Source of the DNA: an uncultured Solobacterium sp.
Lineage (GTDB): Bacteria; Bacillota_I; Bacilli_A; Erysipelotrichales; Erysipelotrichaceae
Length of the DNA: 5,013 bases
Direction: 5' to 3'
Assembly (NCBI GenBank): GCA_938041275.1
Contig: CALISH010000122.1
Span: 1-5,013, forward strand
Below the pieces are notes generated by a model, which worked only from the letters and a program-made list of their open reading frames with translations, did not search any database and was not told the origin of the DNA. Shown here one piece after another: positions 1-5,013 of this stretch. The position numbers and the translations under genes were made by a program. Numbering within the stretch: the stretch's first letter is position 1; each line of letters opens with the position of its first letter.

Positions 1-457
1 TTGGATGATATACATTATAGAAGTCTAATATATTCTCTAATGTATTACCATCTACATATGTACTAGATAATAGATTATTCAAATCTACAATACGTGATGG
101 GTGTAATTTACCACCAGTTGATGGGTTATTAAAGTTCATCTTATTAGAATGATCTTTATCTAAATTGATTTCTTGATTTTGTTGATACTTAGGAGTATTA
201 GTTTCCCAATAGTTTCTACCCTTATCATCAGTTGGTGGATTATAAGATAACTGTTTCATTTCAGCATATATAGCTACACAAGTTTGATATGATTCTACTA
301 ACCCACGTACAGTGGTGTCTACAAAGTGTCTATCAAAAGCTATATCTACGTTATTAGGTATTTCAGTTGTGGTTTTACCATCGTTCTTCACTACATATGG
401 GATATCAGGGATAGTCCATCTATAGCGGTTATTCATATTAAATTCTATATCTGCCAT
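1..457 (-). CDS. Unknown phage-operon protein, N-terminal 152 residues (runs off left edge)
   Basis: An open reading frame starts with ATG at 457 and runs without a stop to the left edge, so the C-terminus is missing. It begins MADIEFNMNNRYRWTIPDIP and reads on as a hydrophilic sequence rich in Asn, Asp, Thr and Tyr. Residues around 108-125 contain GGKLHPSRIVDLNNLLSS. I see no signal peptide, membrane segment or catalytic motif, and I do not recognise the family. The start is well supported: AGGAGGTGA lies 9 nt upstream and touches the stop codon of the preceding gene. The gap to that gene is only 16 nt, so it is in the same operon as the glycine-rich fibre-like protein. Its AT-rich, ATA-rich codon use matches that gene. 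A structural or tail-associated role is inferred from position only. Confidence 0.8.
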   Translation of the reverse strand, partial: MADIEFNMNNRYRWTIPDIPYVVKNDGKTTTEIPNNVDIAFDRHFVDTTVRGLVESYQTCVAIYAEMKQLSYNPPTDDKGRNYWETNTPKYQQNQEINLDKDHSNKMNFNNPSTGGKLHPSRIVDLNNLLSSTYVDGNTLENILDFYNVYHP

Positions 458-466
458 AATTAACTA

Positions 467-475
467 TCACCTCCT
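467..475 (-). promoter_or_regulatory. Ribosome binding site of the leftmost gene
   Basis: AGGAGGTGA is a near-perfect Shine-Dalgarno sequence 9 nt before the ATG at 457. It overlaps the TAG stop (474-476) of the upstream 391-residue protein, so ribosomes ending that gene are placed to reinitiate here. Confidence 0.85.
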
Positions 476-1649
476 AGACTGAATGTAAGTAATCACGAAT
501 AATAGCACGGAAGTCTTCCATAGTTGCAGAGTCATCTCTAAGCTGAAGAAGTTTTGGTTTATTATTATTGAACCATACGTCTACGTAATTCTTAAAAGAC
601 AACATAGCATCTCTAGATGGTTTAGACGTAAGATTTACATTGGTCACGCCCTCGCCAGATAAGAATAATTCATCGGCAAAATCTAAGTTGAATAGACGTA
701 ATTGAACTATAGAAACGAAGACTTCTTTAATATTAAGAAGACGTCTAACTATAATAGCAAATGCTATAATATTAACCTTATCATAGAATCGTAACCCATC
801 AAATAGATTATCATGGTCAGCTAATGCATTATCTATATATCTAAATAGCTTAAATGCCCATAGTATAAATCCATGGTAATTATTAGCATTAAAACTAGTT
901 TCCATATACATTTCATATAGCCACATAACCCCTAAAGATACATACTTATATTTATTAGTCAATGCTTCATGATTTAAGTTAATACGTTCTAGTACAATAT
1001 CTATAGCGGTATTGGTTAAGTCATTATGTAATAGTCTAATAAAATAAGCTTGGACTTCAAGCCATATATTATCTATTACACCAATATCATTATAGTATGG
1101 TTTGACTTTCTCTCTGACTGTCTTATAATGCTCTACTAATTTATCATAAGCAGTTGTATCAAAAGTCTCATGATTATCTTGCATAGTCTTATATAGATAA
1201 TAGCCATTCAACTCAATATAGTTTACATGAATATAGCTAGGTAATGTAGCTAATTCTTCAGCACTCATAGCATTATACATAGTCACAAAATCAACTACAT
1301 ATTCAAAATGAATACCATCAGCATAACTATAAGTGAATAGTCTTAGTAAGGCATACATCTTATCTTTTTTAGGTAAACTAGTATCATTAATCACTGTCAT
1401 TAGCGTTTGCACTGATACATCAGATGTATAGTTTATATATCTAACTAAATCTGGTCTATCAGACACTTCGGATTTAACTTTATTAAGATATTCAGCTAAT
1501 TCTCCTGTAGTGGTAGAATTATATTGTGCTTCTAGTTCTTCTCTAATAGTTTCACCATAAGTAAGTTTATCATAAGCTGTTTGGAATTCATTAAAATCTG
1601 GGCGAGTTTTAATATAATCATATAGTTCATCGGTCATAAATATCTTCAT
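474..1649 (-). CDS. Uncharacterised 391-residue protein of the phage tail operon
   Basis: I do not recognise this family. The product starts MKIFMTDELYDYIKTRPDF and looks largely alpha-helical, rich in Tyr, Leu, Asn and Asp. It has almost no glycine and no cysteine, no signal peptide and no convincing membrane segment; the stretch near VNIIAFAIIVRRLL is short and probably a buried helix. The reading frame is open upstream to a TTG at 1682, but ATG at 1649 is preferred. It overlaps the preceding stop as TAATG and has a G-rich site (GGGGGGTGG) 8 nt upstream. A second ATG at 1637 is possible. Because it is translationally coupled to the cysteine-tailed fibre-like protein, a role as fibre chaperone, adhesin partner or baseplate/tail component is plausible. 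That is inference from position alone. Confidence 0.85.
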   Translation of the reverse strand: MKIFMTDELYDYIKTRPDFNEFQTAYDKLTYGETIREELEAQYNSTTTGELAEYLNKVKSEVSDRPDLVRYINYTSDVSVQTLMTVINDTSLPKKDKMYALLRLFTYSYADGIHFEYVVDFVTMYNAMSAEELATLPSYIHVNYIELNGYYLYKTMQDNHETFDTTAYDKLVEHYKTVREKVKPYYNDIGVIDNIWLEVQAYFIRLLHNDLTNTAIDIVLERINLNHEALTNKYKYVSLGVMWLYEMYMETSFNANNYHGFILWAFKLFRYIDNALADHDNLFDGLRFYDKVNIIAFAIIVRRLLNIKEVFVSIVQLRLFNLDFADELFLSGEGVTNVNLTSKPSRDAMLSFKNYVDVWFNNNKPKLLQLRDDSATMEDFRAIIRDYLHSV

Positions 1650-3367
1650 TACGACCACCCCCCACAATTTTGATTGTGGCAAGTATCATACTGACAGTTT
1701 TGACATGCAATTTGACAAGATGCTTGACAAGAGACTTGGCAAGATGTTTTACATAAGTCATTTTCCCAGTACTTATCTTCTAGGTCATTGAATGCTTTAT
1801 TCAAAACATGTAAGTTACTAATCATAAGATTCAATGTAGCGCCAGTGTATAAGTCACCAGGAGCCATAGCTCTAAATAAACCACTCGAAGTCTCACGGTA
1901 ATCACTATTCATAATACCGACAGCACCATCACTGGCTTTAAAAGAACCATTTGATTCATATTTTGCACCATTACCAACGTATACATTAAACTTTTGACCA
2001 GGATATACATCTAATACGACACGCTTATACTCACCAGGACCACCAACTTTTTGGTTTATACTGTCTTTAAACATACCACGTCCAGTTGGTCCTGTTTGTG
2101 CATCAAAGTTAAGATTCCAACCAGTATCTGTTGTATAAGAGATATTATCTCGATTACCACCATTAGCTACTATATCACCAAATCTAGATGGTTCACCATT
2201 AGCACCAGGTAAATGTGCAGGAATAAATCCTACCACTTGGTAATGGTATGGTGCTTTATATCCAGTTTGTGGCCAACTACCTTGACGAGTATTATCATAT
2301 CTAGTAAATGGACCAGTATAGTTTAATTCATCAAGAACCCTATCTAGATGCTTATAACTTTGAGCTGGGAAATTTCTAAAGTCTCCCTGTTTGATATAAC
2401 GCCCCATATATTCATAAATTTCGACTTTATTTTCGACAGTACCACTAATAGTAAATGCTCCACCACCAATTAAGACTACAGATATTTTACGTACCCCTGC
2501 AGGTACAGTATATTCATAAGTACCAGGTACTGTATATACTTTATCTAAGCCATATGGCTCATCATCACCATCAGTCTTATATGCTAAGTATACAAACCCT
2601 TGAGTGGATTTTCTATTGGCGTCACCATACCATCTTGGTGCACCTGGCCCACCAACTACGATGGATTGTGCTGAACCACCTTTAACGTTTAAAACCGTAG
2701 TCATAAAATCACCAGGTAATCCTGAGTTCTGTTTACCAAAGTGCATACCGCTACGATTAGTATACCAATCAGTAGAGGATTCTGGTCTACCATAATACCC
2801 AAATCTACTTTCAAATAAAGATACTTGGTATCCAGTTACACCAGCTAGCAAGTTATCAATAAAGATATTATTACCACCTTTAACGATAGCTTCATTAAAA
2901 CTTGTAGATTCACCACTAGCACCCATGGATCCACCACCACCACATAAGCCTAGTAGTACTGTCTTAGTTCCATTAGGAGCATTCCAAGTAAATCTACCAG
3001 GTGTAGTATATTTTACTACAGTATATCCTTCCATTGATTCACTAATACCAACTGTACTATTGATCAATTCAGAGGCCATACCTAATAGCATATTCATACT
3101 GGATGCTTTAAGTGATTCATCTATAACGATACTATCACTAAATCGTTGCACTTCATCACCAATACTAACTACACGTTGTATACGATTCTCCGGAGAACCA
3201 AATCCAGACCGTACACGTTCTAGTGCTTTAGCTTCTTTAAGATTAACTGCTATTGCACTAGCTATAGCAACTAATGGGGCTTTAGCTACTATATTATCTT
3301 TGGTTCTGTCTATTTTATCGGGAATACTGTATTCAACAGTATTCCCTCTTTTTACTTGTGTTGGCAT
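1649..3367 (-). CDS. Phage tail-fibre-like protein: two glycine-rich domains plus eight-cysteine tail
   Basis: This 572-residue protein probably forms part of a phage tail fibre or host-recognition structure. Residues 1-112 are an Ala-rich, helical N-terminal region. Two domains of the glycine-rich phage tail type follow. The first (about 115-265) opens with TTPGRFTWNAPNGTKTVLLG and a CGGGG turn. The second (about 277-487) opens with TVPGTYEYTVPAGVRKISVV and ends with the family's usual closing pattern, YPGQKFNVYVGNGA then DGAVGIM. A helical linker (498-537) leads to a cysteine tail: Cys at 539, 543, 547, 551, 555, 558, 563 and 568, ending CGGWS. Only one other Cys (142) occurs in the protein. 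The ATG at 3367 has GGAGGA 10 nt upstream. The gene lies 6 nt behind a radical SAM/SPASM gene, which suggests that the tail is enzymatically modified (inference). Disulfides or metal binding are alternatives. The structural assignment is firm at domain level; the exact virion position is unknown. Confidence 0.88.
   Translation of the reverse strand: MPTQVKRGNTVEYSIPDKIDRTKDNIVAKAPLVAIASAIAVNLKEAKALERVRSGFGSPENRIQRVVSIGDEVQRFSDSIVIDESLKASSMNMLLGMASELINSTVGISESMEGYTVVKYTTPGRFTWNAPNGTKTVLLGLCGGGGSMGASGESTSFNEAIVKGGNNIFIDNLLAGVTGYQVSLFESRFGYYGRPESSTDWYTNRSGMHFGKQNSGLPGDFMTTVLNVKGGSAQSIVVGGPGAPRWYGDANRKSTQGFVYLAYKTDGDDEPYGLDKVYTVPGTYEYTVPAGVRKISVVLIGGGAFTISGTVENKVEIYEYMGRYIKQGDFRNFPAQSYKHLDRVLDELNYTGPFTRYDNTRQGSWPQTGYKAPYHYQVVGFIPAHLPGANGEPSRFGDIVANGGNRDNISYTTDTGWNLNFDAQTGPTGRGMFKDSINQKVGGPGEYKRVVLDVYPGQKFNVYVGNGAKYESNGSFKASDGAVGIMNSDYRETSSGLFRAMAPGDLYTGATLNLMISNLHVLNKAFNDLEDKYWENDLCKTSCQVSCQASCQIACQNCQYDTCHNQNCGGWS
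1655..1663 (-). promoter_or_regulatory. G-rich ribosome binding site inside the end of the fibre gene
   Basis: GGGGGGTGG ends 8 nt (measured from its last G of the run) before the ATG at 1649 and doubles as the Gly-Gly-Trp codons closing the fibre protein. It is weaker than the AGGAGG sites elsewhere in the operon, but together with the TAATG stop-start overlap it supports coupled translation and decides the start at 1649 over the TTG at 1682. Confidence 0.55.
1700..1747 (-). repeat. Four imperfect 12-bp tandem repeats encoding x-(S/A)-C-Q
   Basis: Four consecutive 12-bp units read on the plus strand as TTGACATGCAAT, TTGACAAGATGC, TTGACAAGAGAC and TTGGCAAGATGT. Each encodes one x-(S/A)-C-Q tetrapeptide of the cysteine tail in frame. 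The repeat could have grown by slippage without frameshift. Confidence 0.8.
1907..2539 (-). other. Second glycine-rich phage tail domain with large insertion
   Basis: Residues 277-487 of the fibre-like protein begin with the opening strands of the glycine-rich domain (PGTYEYTVPAGVRKISVVLI then GGG) and close with the PGQKFNVYVGNG and DGAVGI strands. It is longer than copy 1 because of a Tyr- and Pro-rich insertion at about 310-400, which could be the variable, receptor-facing part (inference). Confidence 0.6.
2573..3025 (-). other. First glycine-rich phage tail domain
   Basis: Residues 115-265 of the fibre-like protein share the layout of the second copy: TTPGRFTWNAPNGTKTVLLG, a CGGGG turn, a looped middle, then SIVVGGPGAP and a closing GFVYLAYK strand. 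The two copies are diverged, consistent with an old duplication. Confidence 0.6.
3320..3346. repeat. Perfect 11-bp inverted repeat with 5-nt loop inside the start of the fibre gene
   Basis: GGGAATACTGT (3320-3330), loop ATTCA, then ACAGTATTCCC (3336-3346) form a perfect hairpin. On the plus strand it is followed by TCTTTTTA, which has the shape of an intrinsic terminator for transcription antisense to this operon. On the coding strand it falls about 20 nt after the fibre start codon (codons 8-16), where it could modulate early elongation or mRNA stability. The palindrome is certain; its function is not. Confidence 0.7.
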
Positions 3368-3373
3368 GTAAAA

Positions 3374-4777
3374 TTAATCCTCCACAAACTCAACTTTTTT
3401 ACCAACTAATGCTGCTATAATAGCATTAACAGTCATCAGTTCATGTTTAAAATATGTATCAAAACTAGGTAATACATTTCCTTTGGTATTTAGATTCTCA
3501 TATTTCTCTACGAAATGATTCAATCGTATACCAAACTCTCTATCTGTAATACTAATAGTCTTAACTTTCTCATCATAGTATTTCTTGACTTTAAGATTTT
3601 CAATTAAGACGTTTAGTTGTCTTGATCTAATATTTGTAGCGTCTAATAGTTTATCTTGATACGACTTAACTATTTCAACGAATGCTTTCTGCAAAGTACA
3701 GTAGCCAATAGTTGGCTCATTAAACTTACCATTCTTAGTATAGTTTTCATATGGACAACCAGATTTACAGATAGAGATAGCTTTACAACCATTGCAACGT
3801 TCTAATTCATATGTAGCAACCATAGGCTTAGGATCAACCTTGGTTTTATCTACACCAGTATAGAAGTTGCCAATCTTACCAGCAATCAAATCTACATTAT
3901 CTGTAGTCGGATAATCAGGACAAGGCCAGATATCGCCTTTCCAGTCCACAATAACCCATCTAGGATTACCAATGTTACACATAGAAGTGTCTTCCTTGAT
4001 GGGTTCTAATGCTAGATTTAATGCTTGGTCAACTTTATATAGAGAGATATTACGTTTATTGGTTTCATCATTCAAGATATCTATATACATATCAAGAATC
4101 TTTTCGTAATTATCTTTGTAATCTTGAATAGATTGAGCGTCCCAATCTAAGTCAGATGCTGGTACATTAGCGATATTATTAATACCTAAGTCAACTAGCA
4201 TCTTAACTGATTCATACATATACTTAGCAGTATCTGGAGCAACTGTCATACGTGCTTCAATAAGATACCCTAAGTCTCTATCGATAAGCTTTTTCATATT
4301 CTCAATAACTTTATCAAAGCTATTACATCTATGCTTATCATGAACTTCTTTAATACCATCTACAGATACTAAGATTGGGATTGATAATTCATCAATATAA
4401 TCAATCATCTCATCAATCGTATCAAATGAAGTTATATCATCAGCGTTAGTAATCGAGCTTGGCAGTACCGCTGCTCTATGTACAGGCAGCTGATTGATAC
4501 TTAATTCTTTACAAACATCAGTGATAGTACCACTGATATGAGATGCATAAGGGTGGGTTGCATCTATTACCAGCTTAGGTCTTTCCTTGATGAACAAATC
4601 AAACATCTCTTCCTTAGGTAGTTTTCCGCACCGTATGCATATATTCTCGCATATAGGGAGTAGGGAACGACCATACTCTGATACAACGCATATGATTGAA
4701 TCAATGTGTTCATCAGCGAGGAAATCCGCTAGCCTGCGTCCTTCAGCAGTGCCACCAAATAAAATAATGTCAGTCAA
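3374..4777 (-). CDS. Chimera: precorrin-6A reductase N-domain fused in frame to a truncated radical SAM/SPASM protein
   Basis: One 467-residue frame joins two unrelated families. Residues 1-112 match the NAD(P)H-binding N-terminal domain of CobK/CbiJ: GGTAEGR at 8-14, SEYGR at 33-37, DATHPYA at 72-78. From about residue 133 the sequence is radical SAM: ILVSVDGIKEVHDKHR (135-150) is the central barrel strand and loop, followed by the remaining barrel to about 260. A SPASM domain follows, with Cys 267, 286, 328, 331, 337, 341 and 360 in the classic spacing C-x13-G-x4-C, gap, CxxCx5Cx3C, gap, C. A Cys-free helical extension covers 370-467. Missing are the second half of CobK and the first half of the radical SAM barrel with its CxxxCxxC cluster loop and GGEP strand, so neither activity should be intact. 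The TTG start at 4777 is supported by AAGGGGG 7 nt upstream and an 8-nt overlap with cobJ. It may be a real recombinant or an assembly join. Confidence 0.85.
   Translation of the reverse strand: MTDIILFGGTAEGRRLADFLADEHIDSIICVVSEYGRSLLPICENICIRCGKLPKEEMFDLFIKERPKLVIDATHPYASHISGTITDVCKELSINQLPVHRAAVLPSSITNADDITSFDTIDEMIDYIDELSIPILVSVDGIKEVHDKHRCNSFDKVIENMKKLIDRDLGYLIEARMTVAPDTAKYMYESVKMLVDLGINNIANVPASDLDWDAQSIQDYKDNYEKILDMYIDILNDETNKRNISLYKVDQALNLALEPIKEDTSMCNIGNPRWVIVDWKGDIWPCPDYPTTDNVDLIAGKIGNFYTGVDKTKVDPKPMVATYELERCNGCKAISICKSGCPYENYTKNGKFNEPTIGYCTLQKAFVEIVKSYQDKLLDATNIRSRQLNVLIENLKVKKYYDEKVKTISITDREFGIRLNHFVEKYENLNTKGNVLPSFDTYFKHELMTVNAIIAALVGKKVEFVED
3378..3383 (-). promoter_or_regulatory. 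Ribosome binding site of the fibre-like gene, inside the rSAM gene's end
   Basis: GGAGGA lies 10 nt before the ATG at 3367 and encodes the last codons (Glu-Asp) of the upstream radical SAM chimera, whose TAA stop is at 3374-3376. The 6-nt gap indicates coupled translation of the enzyme and its presumed substrate. Confidence 0.8.
3698..3979 (-). other. SPASM domain with seven auxiliary-cluster cysteines
   Basis: The seven cysteines (C267, C286, C328, C331, C337, C341, C360) and the glycine of G281-x4-C286 reproduce the full SPASM pattern that binds two auxiliary [4Fe-4S] clusters in peptide-modifying radical SAM enzymes such as sactipeptide, ranthipeptide and anSME-type enzymes. The full set of ligands argues that this half came from an active maturase rather than a decayed gene. 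Confidence 0.88.
4380..4440. other. Junction between cobalamin-operon DNA and phage-like DNA
   Basis: GC content drops from about 50% (4441-4500) to 23% (4381-4440), and the protein switches from CobK to radical SAM family between residues 113 and 133. No att-site duplication, insertion sequence end or integrase is visible inside the window. Both parents plausibly had an Ile-Leu-Val strand at this place (ILVTTG-like in CobK, ILVSVDG in radical SAM), so a short shared sequence may have guided the join. Confidence 0.65.
4441..4777 (-). pseudogene. cobK: Truncated precorrin-6A reductase (N-terminal domain only)
   Basis: This is the host-like part of the chimera. In cobalamin synthesis CobK (or CbiJ in the anaerobic route) reduces precorrin-6A (or its cobalt form) using NAD(P)H. 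The family is about 250 residues in two domains; only the first is present, with the GGTxEGR nucleotide loop and the DATHPYA motif. It follows cobJ/cbiH with an 8-nt overlap, the normal operon arrangement. GC content is about 41%, like cobJ and unlike everything to the left. CobK-like sequence may extend to about 4380 (SFDTIDEMIDYIDEL fits either parent). Loss of the second domain should inactivate it. Confidence 0.75.
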
Positions 4778-5013
4778 TGATATACCCCCTTGGCGTAACC
4801 ATGTGGTTTGAAATTACTTTAGTTGATTGGTTACCAATGAAAACAGTAGTGAACATATCAACGTCAGCCGATTTTAAATCGCTGAGGGTTAATATCTTTC
4901 TGTATTGACCATCACGACCGATATTTTTGACATACCCACAGATTGTGCGGGGGGACTTGTAGCTTAACAAAATATCACATGCCTTTGACAGATAATCTAC
5001 CCGGTTCTTACTA
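4770..5013 (-). CDS. cobJ: Precorrin-3B C(17)-methyltransferase, C-terminal 80 residues (runs off right edge)
   Basis: The frame is open to the right edge and ends with TGA at 4770-4772, so only the C-terminus is present; a TTG at 4970 is internal, not the start. CobJ (CbiH in the anaerobic route) methylates C17 with S-adenosylmethionine and drives ring contraction during cobalamin synthesis in the cytoplasm. The visible part has the family's closing features: an early SKNRVDYLSKACDIL helix, a VKNIGRDGQ segment, a TLSDL strand-turn, DMFTTVFIGNQST, and the terminal MVTPRGY. The downstream gene starts 8 nt before this stop and is the N-domain of CobK, the usual operon neighbour. The aerobic and anaerobic versions cannot be told apart from this fragment. 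Composition is host-like. Confidence 0.9.
   Translation of the reverse strand, partial: SKNRVDYLSKACDILLSYKSPRTICGYVKNIGRDGQYRKILTLSDLKSADVDMFTTVFIGNQSTKVISNHMVTPRGYIID
4785..4791 (-). promoter_or_regulatory. Ribosome binding site of the cobK part
   Basis: AAGGGGG lies 7 nt before the TTG start at 4777, inside the last codons of cobJ. No ATG or GTG offers a better start, and the resulting N-terminus (MTDIILFGGTAEGR) has normal CobK length before the GGT motif, so the TTG is accepted. Confidence 0.7.

Larger units (their letters stand above)
1652..1753 (-). other. SCIFF-like eight-cysteine C-terminal tail (putative ranthipeptide-type core)
   Basis: The last 34 residues follow C-x3-C-x3-C-x3-C-x3-C-x2-C-x4-C-x4-C, built on a four-residue unit x-(S/A)-C-Q: TSCQ, VSCQ, ASCQ, IACQ. 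From memory, SCIFF ranthipeptide precursors (six cysteines in about forty-five residues) carry a very similar string of CQxSCQxxCK units. Those are cross-linked by a partner radical SAM/SPASM maturase, and a gene of that enzyme class is directly upstream here. The spacing and composition are seen in the sequence; the similarity is recalled, and modification is inferred. Disulfide knotting or metal binding would also fit. Confidence 0.6.

Noticed and set aside
1650..1682. TTG start at 1682 adding 11 residues to the 391-residue protein
   Set aside because: It would begin inside the cysteine-tail coding region without a Shine-Dalgarno sequence; ATG at 1649 has stop-start overlap and a G-rich site.
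2500..2540. TACAGTA/TACTGTA inverted repeat in the fibre gene
   Set aside because: The stem is only 7 bp with a long loop and no T-run, so it is within chance for AT-rich coding DNA.
2455..3371. Plus-strand open frames opposite the fibre gene (2455-2685, 2604-2795, 2925-3371)
   Set aside because: They are antisense to a well-supported gene, contain low-complexity His/Pro strings that mirror Gly-rich codons, and lack ribosome binding sites.
4587..4811. Plus-strand 74-codon open frame opposite cobK
   Set aside because: It is a shadow of the CobK domain with no recognisable product or ribosome binding site.
4770..4970. A stand-alone 66-residue protein starting at TTG 4970
   Set aside because: The frame continues upstream to the window edge with CobJ-like sequence (SKNRVDYLSKACDI), so this is the tail of a longer gene.

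Overview
The window carries five tightly packed genes, all on the minus strand (transcription runs right to left). It suggests DNA of a low-GC anaerobic bacterium, probably Bacillota, joined to phage or prophage DNA. Two compositions are visible by hand count: positions 4441-4980 are about 41% GC, while the adjoining 4201-4440 are about 30% GC. The GC-richer right end holds bacterial cobalamin biosynthesis genes. The AT-rich remainder reads as a phage tail operon: a glycine-rich tail-fibre-like protein with two large unrecognised proteins behind it. The host genus cannot be fixed from the sequence; a Veillonella-like (Negativicutes) host is a guess from GC content and gene content.

Layout from right to left: (1) 5013-4770, the C-terminal 80 residues of precorrin-3B C17-methyltransferase (CobJ/CbiH), running off the right edge. 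(2) 4777-3374, a 467-residue chimera. Its first ~112 residues are the N-terminal domain of precorrin-6A reductase (CobK/CbiJ). From about residue 133 it is the second half of a radical SAM barrel followed by a textbook seven-cysteine SPASM domain. The GC step coincides with the domain switch, so the reading frame crosses a recombination or assembly boundary. (3) 3367-1649, a 572-residue protein with two tandem phage-type glycine-rich domains and a C-terminal tail holding eight cysteines at C-x3-C-like spacing. (4) 1649-474, a 391-residue protein of unknown function. (5) 457-1, the first 152 residues of another unknown protein, running off the left edge.

Genes 2 to 5 are coupled. The rSAM stop and the fibre start are 6 nt apart, the fibre stop overlaps the next start as TAATG, and the last gap is 16 nt, with ribosome binding sites inside or touching the upstream reading frames. 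No stretch of even 20 bases lies outside a gene, and no promoter, tRNA, CRISPR array or integrase is visible.

The notable biology is the pair formed by genes 2 and 3. A radical SAM/SPASM enzyme of the kind that matures ribosomally made peptides is immediately upstream of, and coupled to, a virion-like protein. The tail of that protein resembles the core of SCIFF-type ranthipeptide precursors. The working hypothesis is that a phage fibre tip is cross-linked by thioethers. As it stands here, the radical SAM gene has lost its own cluster-binding N-terminal half to CobK, so either this copy is broken or the window is an assembly chimera and the intact maturase lies elsewhere.
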